The translations under genes were made by a program, and so were the position numbers. Below, in pieces: positions 1-4,773 of a stretch of 22,053 nucleotides of DNA. Each line of letters starts with the position of its first letter. Position 1 is the first letter of the stretch. The notes under the pieces are model-generated. The model was given only the letters and a program-made list of their open reading frames with translations. It was not told where the DNA came from and searched no databases. The stretch covers positions 1-22,053 of the forward strand of contig JBJXGF010000003.1 of assembly GCA_046153015.1 (NCBI GenBank), in the 5' to 3' direction. The DNA comes from JBJXGF01 sp046153015 (GTDB lineage Bacteria; Actinomycetota; Acidimicrobiia; Acidimicrobiales; CAIXPF01).

Positions 1-3
1 CGC

Positions 4-171
4 TCACGATACCGAGCGGCGCTGCTCGCCAGCGTCGGCGAGCTGGAGCGCGTACTGCCGGATTAGGTCCGAGACCGTGCTGCAACGCCGCTCCGCCTCG
101 GCGGTTAGCGCCGCCTTCAGGCGGGGCGAAATCTTGAGCTGGACGGTTTCAGTGAGTTGCGCTTGCGCCAC
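4..171 (-). CDS. Small ribbon-helix-helix (CopG/Arc-like) DNA-binding protein
   Basis: A 55-residue protein read leftward from a GTG start, with a purine-rich ribosome binding site (AAGGAAAGGA) a few bases upstream. After a short Gln/Thr lead comes a beta strand (VQLKIS), then helix 1 (PRLKAALTAEAERR), a turn and helix 2 (STVSDLIRQYALQLA). This is the order expected of a ribbon-helix-helix dimer that binds DNA through its paired strands. The family includes antitoxins, plasmid copy-number regulators and phage Arc/Mnt-like repressors. Repeated CACTAT boxes in the promoter suggest autoregulation. The stop codon is at the window edge, so a downstream partner such as a toxin would be outside the window and cannot be excluded. 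The fold is fairly sure; the role is inferred. Confidence 0.75.
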   Translation of the reverse strand: MAQAQLTETVQLKISPRLKAALTAEAERRCSTVSDLIRQYALQLADAGEQRRSVS

Positions 172-196
172 GAGCGGTTCCTTTCCTTCATGGCCG

Positions 197-232
197 ATAG
201 TGACACTATAGCGTCGCCAACACTATAGCCAA
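197..232 (-). promoter_or_regulatory. Promoter and operator of the ribbon-helix-helix gene
   Basis: On the minus strand, TTGGCT (227-232) and TATAGT (205-210) are separated by 16 bp and form a credible -35/-10 pair reading towards the gene at 4-171. The -10 lies inside a perfect inverted repeat, ATAGTG-A-CACTAT (197-209), and a third CACTAT half-site follows at 221-226. ACACTATAGC occurs twice, at 203-212 and 220-229, 17 bp apart. Short repeats over a -10 are typical operators of ribbon-helix-helix autorepressors. The binding protein is inferred, not shown. The rest of 233-318 is AT-richer non-coding DNA in which I see no further feature. Confidence 0.5.
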
Positions 233-318
233 CCTCAACGAGCAGAAATCCGGGGGCTTATCTGTATCACACTCTTACCAGGACTTATGTCGCTGTTGCA
301 TGATTGCGGGCAAGGGCT

Positions 319-714
319 GGGAACCGGTCGGGAACCGGTCCGATTCTCAAAACACAAAAAGGCCCTCTGACCAGGGTGGGAACCAGTTGGGAACCACCGG
401 GAACCAGTCCATTTCCGAGGTCATTCTCATTATGCGGCCAACATATAAGCGCAGGTCAGGGACTTGAGCCCCACACCCCGCCGTGCTGGAAGGTCGAAAA
501 AGGCCCAAAAACGGCCCAAAACAGGCGGGAACCACTGCGGGAACCACCCTCCGGCCCGATTCGGGAACCAGTGCGGGAACCACCGGGAACCACCCCCGCC
601 AACATGGCCCTGACCAGGGCTTATACACGGGAACCAGTGCGGGAACCACCGGGAACCACCCTCCCCGCCAATCGGGAACCACGCCCCCTCCCTTATTGGG
701 AGGGGGTGGTTCCC
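319..714 (+). repeat. GGGAACC repeat array, candidate integrase arm-type sites of attP
   Basis: GGGAACC occurs 14 times in direct orientation (starts 319, 330, 378, 389, 399, 527, 539, 563, 575, 585, 629, 641, 651, 674) and once inverted (708-714). Within clusters the spacing is 10-12 bp, about one helical turn. A 33-bp block of three units is duplicated exactly at 562-594 and 628-660. The copies form a left cluster (319-410) and a right cluster (527-714) around a 116-bp unit-free centre. This lies directly upstream of the integrase gene, the layout expected of P and P' arms around an attP core. Although an open reading frame runs through it, the encoded Arg-Glu-Pro-rich peptide is a by-product of the repeats. 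A centromere-like or operator array is the alternative. Confidence 0.55.
411..526. other. Candidate attP core region with phased A-tracts
   Basis: This stretch separates the two repeat clusters and is AT-richer than its surroundings at 421-450. GGACTTGAGCCCC (459-471) is one base away from the minus-strand form of a common tRNA T-arm, as expected if the phage used a tRNA 3' end as attB. However, no acceptor end or CCA-like context follows, so the match is weak. A-tracts at 497-501, 507-511 and 518-521 are centred about 10 bp apart, which predicts an intrinsic bend. AAAAAGGCCC is present both here (497-506) and inside the left arm (356-365). The exact crossover site cannot be read from one sequence. 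Confidence 0.3.
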
Positions 715-762
715 ACGGTTGCCTCGGAACTACCTCAGACAGCTCCTCTATGGTCAGGGCCC

Positions 763-1911
763 GTGTCGGTCGCGAAGCGCATCACTGCCCGAGGCGAGGT
801 CCGCTGGGATGCCCGGGTCAGGGCCCCCGACGGGAAGGAGCGCTCCCGCACGTTCAGCACCCGGAAGGCGGCGATGGCGTGGGAGCGGGCCCAGCGCTCA
901 GCGAAGGACGCCGGGACGTGGCTCGACCCCTCCGCCGGTCGGCGCATCACCGTCGCAGCCTGGGCCGAGCGATGGCTAGCCGACCATCACCGTCTATCGG
1001 TCGACACCCAAAGGCAGTACGAGATTGTGCTCGGCGTGGCGATCCTGCCGCCGCTGGGCCGGCGCTCCTTGGCCAGCGTGACCCGGCGCGACGTGCAGCA
1101 ACTTGTTGCTGGCTGGAGTAAAGAGCGCAAGCCGGCAACGGTGGTAAAGCGCCTGAGCGTACTAAAAGGCATGCTTGACGCTGCGGTAGAGGCCGAGCTG
1201 CTCGGTCGGAATCCGGCAGCAGGCGTCAAGACGCCGACGATTAAGCCTGTGCCCCGATCGCTGCCATCGGCAGAGCAGCTCGACTCGCTGTTCAAGGCAA
1301 TCGGGCCTGACTATCGCTTGCTTCCTCTCTTGGCCGTGTTAACGGGCCTCAGATGGTCGGAGGCGGCCGCTCTGCGGGTGACGGACGTGGACGTGCTGGG
1401 ACGGTCCCTGCGGGTCGCTCAGCGCCTCAAGGACCGCCCAGGGGAGGGCGGCGTGATCGTGTCCGGGGCCAAGACGGTCGAATCGTTGCGTGAGATGGCG
1501 ATCGGCGACAGGCTGGCTGAGCAGATCGCTGCTCACCTCGTTCGCCGTGGCCTGACCGCTGCCGATGGTGAGGCTCTGTTGTTTGTCCGGCCGGATGGTC
1601 GACCGCTTTCCTATTCCTGGTTCAGCGTCATGGTGTGGGGGCCCGCACGCGGGGAGGTCGGTCTACCCTCGTTGGGTTTCCACGATCTGAGGCGCTTGAG
1701 CGCCACCCTGATGGTGGCCAGCGGAGTCGACCTACGCACCGCTCAGCACCGCATGGGCCACAGCAAAGCGCAGACACTTCTCGCCCTCTACGCCCAAGTC
1801 GTCCAGCAGGCCGACGCTGACGCCGCTGAGCTGCTCGAAGGGAAGCTCCTCGACCGCTCGCGGGATGGACGCGGGATGAACCGCAAGACTCAGCGCCCGC
1901 AGCAGACCTAA
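763..1911 (+). CDS. int: Tyrosine recombinase, phage integrase
   Basis: A 382-residue site-specific recombinase that would catalyse insertion and excision of the phage. An N-terminal arm-binding-like domain (about residues 1-50, with PDGKERSRTF) is followed by a SAM-like core-binding domain (about 60-160) and a catalytic domain. The expected active-site set is visible: Arg197 (TGLRWSEAAAL), Lys237, His307 and Arg310 (HDLRR), His333 (MGHS) and the nucleophile Tyr343 (ALYAQ). The frame stays open back to 304, but the upstream part is the GGGAACC array. I chose the GTG at 763 because the recognisable domain begins there (SVAKRITARGEVRW) and the length then fits the family. Its ribosome site is weak (AGGG, 3 nt away). 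A tandem 11-bp repeat overlaps the 3' end (1859-1880), so the terminal codons may double as a protein-binding site. Confidence 0.93.
   Translation: MSVAKRITARGEVRWDARVRAPDGKERSRTFSTRKAAMAWERAQRSAKDAGTWLDPSAGRRITVAAWAERWLADHHRLSVDTQRQYEIVLGVAILPPLGRRSLASVTRRDVQQLVAGWSKERKPATVVKRLSVLKGMLDAAVEAELLGRNPAAGVKTPTIKPVPRSLPSAEQLDSLFKAIGPDYRLLPLLAVLTGLRWSEAAALRVTDVDVLGRSLRVAQRLKDRPGEGGVIVSGAKTVESLREMAIGDRLAEQIAAHLVRRGLTAADGEALLFVRPDGRPLSYSWFSVMVWGPARGEVGLPSLGFHDLRRLSATLMVASGVDLRTAQHRMGHSKAQTLLALYAQVVQQADADAAELLEGKLLDRSRDGRGMNRKTQRPQQT
1859..1880 (+). repeat. Tandem 11-bp repeat pair, copy 1 (in int 3' end)
   Basis: CGCGGGATGGA (1859-1869) is followed directly by CGCGGGATGAA (1870-1880). The same tandem design recurs at 2077-2098, and the 13-mer ACGCGGGATGAAC is shared exactly between 1869-1881 and 2076-2088. 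The 11-bp period places both units on the same DNA face. Excisionases bind short direct repeats cooperatively, so this is a candidate Xis or regulator site. The assignment is inference. Confidence 0.5.
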
Positions 1912-2076
1912 TACCGCCTCTGACCTGGACCTTTACTCGGCTCGCTCAGGCGAACAGAGCCCGGCTGAGCACCACGTTCTGGATCTAGAGATGGTGTCAG
2001 GCATCCCATAACGATCGGCCGCCGCAGACCAGACGCTTTTGCCGTACTCAACCGCACTGTGCCGCCACGACCCGTA

Positions 2077-2098
2077 CGCGGGATGAACGCGGGATGAC
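2077..2098 (+). repeat. Tandem 11-bp repeat pair, copy 2 (upstream of xis promoter)
   Basis: CGCGGGATGAA (2077-2087) is followed directly by CGCGGGATGAC (2088-2098), and ends three bases before the -10-like TATGCT. Position and period suit an operator, or excisionase sites that also control xis transcription. It matches the pair at 1859-1880 in the int 3' end. Confidence 0.5.
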
Positions 2099-2106
2099 GC
2101 TATGCT
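2095..2106 (+). promoter_or_regulatory. Probable -10 region of xis promoter
   Basis: TGACGC is followed by TATGCT (2101-2106). The 10-mer TGACGCTATG recurs exactly at 2533-2542 upstream of the next gene. No good -35 hexamer is visible 16-18 bp upstream. Transcription would start near 2113, a few bases before an ATG at 2116, so a leaderless upstream frame is possible. Confidence 0.35.
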
Positions 2107-2123
2107 CTTGGGCACATGAACGA

Positions 2124-2158
2124 GATGACCTCCAGCCCCCTCGACCCCCGAGGTCATC
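2124..2158 (+). promoter_or_regulatory. Hairpin sequestering the xis ribosome binding site
   Basis: GATGACCTC (2124-2132) and GAGGTCATC (2150-2158) are perfect 9-bp complements with a 17-nt loop. The GAGG at 2150-2153 is the only ribosome-binding-like sequence for the ATG at 2163, and it is wholly inside the stem. Folding should reduce translation of the excisionase. A 36-codon frame (2116-2226) runs through the 5' arm, so ribosomes on it could open the stem. As DNA, the inverted repeat could also be an operator. Confidence 0.5.
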
Positions 2159-2162
2159 GTTC

Positions 2163-2474
2163 ATGGCTAAGCCCCCCACGGTCGCCCAGCAGCTCGCCGA
2201 TCTCCTCTCGGCCGGAGCGCTCGTAGTAGTCCTTCCGGGCGACTACGAGGCCCTCCAGGGTCTCCTCAGCAGCCTCCAGCCCCAGCGGGAGCCCGACGAC
2301 GGCATCCGGGCCGTGAGCGTGGCGGAGGCGGCCCGCCGGCTGGGCGTTTCACGCACCACGGTGTTCAAACTGCTGCGTGAGGGTCGCCTGCCGTCGGTGC
2401 AGATCGGAGACCGCCGGCTCGTCTCCGTCGCTGCGATCGAAGCCTTCATTGAGGCCGGGGGCGACGCTGCCTGA
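2163..2474 (+). CDS. xis: Excisionase-family / MerR-like helix-turn-helix protein
   Basis: A 103-residue protein. Residues 51-96 form the domain called 'DNA-binding protein, excisionase family': the helix pair SVAEAARRLGVSRTTVFKLL, a wing (REGRLPSVQIGDRRLVS) and a closing helix (VAAIEAFIEA). Residues 1-40 are a Leu-rich helical segment with no motif. The frame opens at an in-frame ATG at 2094, but the ATG at 2163 fits the start of the helical segment, and GAGG lies 9 nt before it. Being next to int on the same strand suggests a recombination directionality factor. The same fold is also used by simple transcription regulators, so function is inferred from context. Confidence 0.8.
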   Translation: MAKPPTVAQQLADLLSAGALVVVLPGDYEALQGLLSSLQPQREPDDGIRAVSVAEAARRLGVSRTTVFKLLREGRLPSVQIGDRRLVSVAAIEAFIEAGGDAA

Positions 2475-2516
2475 GTCATGCTCGCTGCGGCATGGCTGCA
2501 TTACAGTCGCATTGCC

Positions 2517-2525
2517 TGTGGATAA
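2517..2525 (-). other. Perfect DnaA-box-like 9-mer
   Basis: TGTGGATAA is the exact complement of the strong bacterial DnaA box TTATCCACA. It lies between xis and the next promoter. It is a single box with no cluster or AT-rich unwinding element nearby, so it may be a regulatory site, a remnant or coincidence rather than an origin. Confidence 0.3.
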
Positions 2526-2531
2526 GCGCTG

Positions 2532-2558
2532 TTGACGCTATGTCAGGGCTCGTACACT
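2532..2558 (+). promoter_or_regulatory. Promoter, possibly giving a leaderless transcript
   Basis: TTGACG (2532-2537) and TACACT (2553-2558) are 15 bp apart, and transcription would start at about the GTG at 2563. There is no ribosome binding site there, which fits leaderless translation as known in actinobacteria. The -35 overlaps a small palindrome, TGAC-GCTAT-GTCA (2533-2545), that could be an operator. Part of it (2533-2542) matches the xis promoter region exactly. Confidence 0.45.
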
Positions 2559-2562
2559 TCTA

Positions 2563-2901
2563 GTGGTGTATGGCGTAGCTGATAGTCTCATTTACGCGAG
2601 TGTCCTCAGCGACGCCAACGACACGATCGCCTCCTGGTGGCCCCTCCTCGTAGCAGTCTGGGGCGTATCGAAGGTGATCCGAAGGGGTGCCGGCGTGCGC
2701 TGGAATAAGAGCGTCATACACGTTATGCAGCCGCAGTTGGACGCGATCCTCTCTGAGCTGCGCACCAACGGGGGCACGTCGCTCAGGGACGCTATCGGCC
2801 GTATCGAGGCCAAGGTCGCTGAGGCGGATAGGCGGCTGACCGTTCTCGATCAAACGCTGCAAGAGCATGTCCGGGCGGTCGCATCGGGCAGCAATGCCTG
2901 A
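2563..2901 (+). CDS. Small protein with hydrophobic segment and coiled coil, function unknown
   Basis: A 112-residue protein starting at GTG (a second GTG follows immediately). One hydrophobic stretch (about residues 23-39, SWWPLLVAVWGVSKV) is followed by basic residues (IRR), which suggests a single membrane span with the C-terminus in the cytoplasm. Residues 65-105 form an amphipathic helix, probably coiled coil (LRDAIGRIEAKVAEADRRL). The layout resembles short DUF2746-like membrane/coiled-coil proteins of actinobacterial phages, but I cannot confirm the family. It overlaps the next gene by 8 nt, indicating co-translation. Confidence 0.65.
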   Translation: MVYGVADSLIYASVLSDANDTIASWWPLLVAVWGVSKVIRRGAGVRWNKSVIHVMQPQLDAILSELRTNGGTSLRDAIGRIEAKVAEADRRLTVLDQTLQEHVRAVASGSNA

Positions 2902-3613
2902 TCTCGCTCTGGTCCTGACCAACTCCCTGACGGATCTCGACGAGCTGATCGACACCGTGAAATGGGCCCATAGCACGGCGTATTGGCCGCCAAGGGCCGG
3001 CGATGCTGGCCCCGTCGTAAGCCGGTCCGCACCGGGGAGCAAGCCTCCGGCCTGTGGCAACGACTGGAGCCGAGCGGTCCTCCGTGAGGCAGCGGCTTAC
3101 GTCACGGGAGCTGAGGTGCGTGTGGGCGTGGCGCTCGCTGCGATCGGCATGACCAGCGTCCCGGTCCGAGGCAACCCCTCCCTCGACGCCGGCGATCTCA
3201 GCCGTTGGCGCACCGCCCACGCAGGGCTGCGCTGGGGGGTCTCCACGCTGCTGCAGGCGGTCGAGGCGGACACGATCCCTCGGGAGCACCGGCGGGGCAT
3301 CAGGGCCGTTCTGGCGGGCACGGAATCGAACTGGATGGGGAGCGCCTGCTGGCGCATCAGGATGGTCAACGGCGTGCTCATCGAAGCGTTCCGAGGTACA
3401 GAGCGGCCTTCAGGCGACTTCATCGTCGCATGCAAGATCTGTCGGATTAGGGATGTGGCGGCGAAGCGTGGCGGCCGGTGCGAAACGTGCGCCACCTACA
3501 AGGCCAGGCGAGGTGGAGAGCGTCCGACCGAGCTCGACGCCGCCGTGCGTGATGCGCCCATCCAGGCGAAGGCCCGCCGCCTCGCCCGGAATGAGGGCTG
3601 GGGGGCCGCTTAG
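2894..3613 (+). CDS. Uncharacterised protein with C-terminal Cys4 zinc-finger motif
   Basis: A 239-residue protein. The open frame extends to an ATG at 2867, but the ATG at 2894, inside the end of the previous gene, is preferred for coupling. Residues 180-199 hold CKIC and CETC pairs (Cys180, 183, 196, 199), a likely zinc-binding knuckle followed by a basic, Arg-rich tail. That points to nucleic-acid or protein binding. The N-terminal 170 residues are mixed alpha/beta with Trp-rich patches and no motif I recognise. It sits in the control region between xis and the late genes. Its stop overlaps the stop of the convergent gene at 3610, leaving no room for a terminator. Confidence 0.7.
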   Translation: MPDLALVLTNSLTDLDELIDTVKWAHSTAYWPPRAGDAGPVVSRSAPGSKPPACGNDWSRAVLREAAAYVTGAEVRVGVALAAIGMTSVPVRGNPSLDAGDLSRWRTAHAGLRWGVSTLLQAVEADTIPREHRRGIRAVLAGTESNWMGSACWRIRMVNGVLIEAFRGTERPSGDFIVACKICRIRDVAAKRGGRCETCATYKARRGGERPTELDAAVRDAPIQAKARRLARNEGWGAA

Positions 3614-4311
3614 GCGCTGCGGCGCTGACGCTCCTTAGCCCGCAGCCGCTCGACCTCCAGCCGGCTCTCCTCGATCTCGGCACGCTGCAGAGCCCGCTGC
3701 TCGGCCCGCTGGGCGAGGTTCGCAGCGATCTGCTCGCGTTCGACCTCGTAGCGCTGAGCTGCTCTGACCTGCTGCTGCGCCGTACTGACGGCCGGCCGTA
3801 GGGGCTCCGGCTGGCGTTCGGGCTCGACCCGCTCCAAGCGGGCGGAGGACTGGCGGACAGCGGCGGCAGCAGCGGCCGTCGCAGTTCGCTTCCGTTGGAC
3901 TCCGGCGGCAGTGATAGCGGCCCGCTTGGCTTGTTTCACAGCCGTAGCCTCAGCAGCCGCCTCGCTCGCCTTCGCCGGGATAAGGCGGCTGGCGTCGGGC
4001 GGCGTCACCTTGCGCCGCTCGATGCGCCGCTTCACCACCGCCGACATGGCTGCGTACTTCCGGATAGCGGAAGTAGGAACGACCTCACCATCGGCTTTTG
4101 CGATCGCTCGCCACGTATAACCCTCCGCTCGTGCGCGTGCGGCCGCAGCGTGCATGGCGGCATGCGCCATATCAACCAGTTCAGACCAGAACGCGACCGC
4201 TTCAAGGGCGTCGGCGGGGCATAGCTCATGCAACGATGCGATCGCCGCCTGTCGTGCGCCCTCGGATCGCTGGATTATCGCCCGGGCCTCGTCTTTTACG
4301 TAAACAACCAC
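3610..4311 (-). CDS. HTH plus coiled-coil protein, candidate late-operon regulator
   Basis: A 233-residue leftward protein from a GTG with no ribosome binding site. A -10-like TACGCT ends 6 nt upstream, so leaderless translation is likely. A longer frame runs back to 4458 but crosses the divergent promoter and terminator. Residues about 45-90 contain a likely helix-turn-helix (RAEGYTWRAIAKADG...SAIRKYAAM), resembling the 'GxSWxxIAxxLG' HTH of actinobacterial proteins. The remainder is Ala/Arg/Glu-rich, with a probable long coiled coil at about 180-232 (VEREQIAANLAQRAEQRAL). HTH plus long coiled coil is the design of KfrA-like plasmid proteins. It is the only leftward gene in the control region apart from the one at 4-171. 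Transcribed divergently from the structural genes, it may repress or activate them. Confidence 0.65.
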   Translation of the reverse strand: MVVYVKDEARAIIQRSEGARQAAIASLHELCPADALEAVAFWSELVDMAHAAMHAAAARARAEGYTWRAIAKADGEVVPTSAIRKYAAMSAVVKRRIERRKVTPPDASRLIPAKASEAAAEATAVKQAKRAAITAAGVQRKRTATAAAAAAVRQSSARLERVEPERQPEPLRPAVSTAQQQVRAAQRYEVEREQIAANLAQRAEQRALQRAEIEESRLEVERLRAKERQRRSA

Positions 4312-4317
4312 GTTGCG

Positions 4318-4338
4318 AGCGTAGCGAACCGCTATGAT
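4318..4338. promoter_or_regulatory. Divergent promoter region with near-palindromic operator
   Basis: CGTAGCG-AAC-CGCTATG (4320-4336) is an inverted repeat with one mismatch. On the + strand it overlaps TATGAT (4333-4338), a good -10 for the structural operon. On the minus strand it overlaps TACGCT (4318-4323), the -10 of the gene at 3610-4311. A TTGCGA at 4313-4318 is only 14 bp from the + strand -10, so both -35 elements are weak, which would fit an activator. One protein bound here could control both directions. Confidence 0.4.
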
Positions 4339-4363
4339 CGACGGTACACGTATGCAGCGTGGC

Positions 4364-4381
4364 GCTGTCTGCTCAGACGGC
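4364..4381 (+). promoter_or_regulatory. Late-leader hairpin 1
   Basis: GCTGTCT and AGACGGC form a 7-bp stem (one G-T pair) closed by the tetraloop GCTC. It lies about 20 nt downstream of the expected transcript start and 15 nt before the terminator hairpin. It could be an RNA antitermination element or a competing structure. Confidence 0.35.
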
Positions 4382-4396
4382 CAAAACACCAGCGGT

Positions 4397-4433
4397 GAAG
4401 CCCGATCGCAACCCGGTCGGGCTTCTCCCTTTT
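4397..4433 (+). terminator. Intrinsic terminator in the leader of the structural operon
   Basis: GAAGCCCGATCG (4397-4408) pairs with CGGTCGGGCTTC (4414-4425), giving a 12-bp stem with one T-G wobble and a CAACC loop, followed by TCCCTTTT. This is the best intrinsic terminator in the window. It lies between the presumed + promoter at 4333 and the first structural gene at 4452, so late transcription would have to read through it. It might instead only insulate the structural operon from upstream transcription. Confidence 0.7.
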
Positions 4434-4451
4434 CCCCCTGGAGGCGACCTG

Positions 4452-4772
4452 ATGGCAACGCACACGGCCGCCGTGGCTGCGACAGCGACAGTCGGCACCG
4501 TCACGACCGAGGGTGTCGACACGTTCACGCTCACCGGCGTGGCCGGGTATACGTGCGTCGTGATGGCGTCCCATACGGCCGCCGAGCCCGTGTGGATCAC
4601 TTGGTCCCTAACGGGCTCCACCCCGGCAGATCCGACCGTCGGGGGCGCCGATTGCGTCCCGGTGCAGCCCGGCAGGGAGCATCGCATCCGAGTAGATGAC
4701 GCCACCGCCAGCGTGATGGTGAAGGTTCTCGCCGCCGGCGCGTACATGTCCGTGTACCTGGGGGACGTGTGA
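4452..4772 (+). CDS. Small beta-rich putative virion protein
   Basis: A 106-residue protein, first gene of the long rightward operon. The ATG at 4452 has GGAGG 7 nt upstream; the frame extends further upstream but would run through the terminator. The sequence is rich in Thr, Val and Ala with alternating strands and no signal peptide or catalytic motif, suggesting a beta-sandwich virion protein such as a decoration or fibre-base protein. No family is recognised. It is 1 nt from the fibre gene that follows, so a joint role is plausible. Confidence 0.6.
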   Translation: MATHTAAVAATATVGTVTTEGVDTFTLTGVAGYTCVVMASHTAAEPVWITWSLTGSTPADPTVGGADCVPVQPGREHRIRVDDATASVMVKVLAAGAYMSVYLGDV

Positions 4773-4773
4773 T

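Larger units (their letters stand above)
1912..2162 (+). other. Intergenic control region between int and xis
   Basis: A 251-bp stretch without a convincing gene. It holds a weak inverted repeat GCTCAG/CTGAGC (1944-1949, 1965-1970), the second tandem 11-bp repeat pair, a -10-like TATGCT, a 36-codon upstream frame starting at 2116, and a 9-bp hairpin next to the xis start. A 74-codon minus-strand frame over the same bases has no family likeness and was not called. Confidence 0.5.

Noticed and set aside
455..475. A tRNA gene
   Set aside because: Only a T-arm-like stretch is present; no acceptor stem, D-arm or anticodon arm could be matched, so it is kept only as a weak attP-core hint.
319..714. 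CRISPR array
   Set aside because: Units are 10-12 bp without spacers of constant size, there are no cas genes, and the two clusters are uneven.
319..714. Plasmid partition centromere bound by the nearby ribbon-helix-helix protein
   Set aside because: Spacing would suit it, but no ParA/ParM gene is present and the protein's own promoter carries a different repeat (CACTAT).
304..762. Open frame giving the integrase a 153-residue N-terminal extension
   Set aside because: The extension is the GGGAACC repeat array translated into Arg-Glu-Pro-rich sequence; integrase domains begin after 763 and the length then fits the family.
1933..2157. Minus-strand 74-codon frame between int and xis
   Set aside because: No family likeness or ribosome site, and it covers the repeats, promoter and hairpin of xis.
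4312..4458. Extension of the leftward HTH gene back to 4458
   Set aside because: The added N-terminus would be translated from the terminator hairpin and divergent promoter; the GTG at 4311 is better placed.
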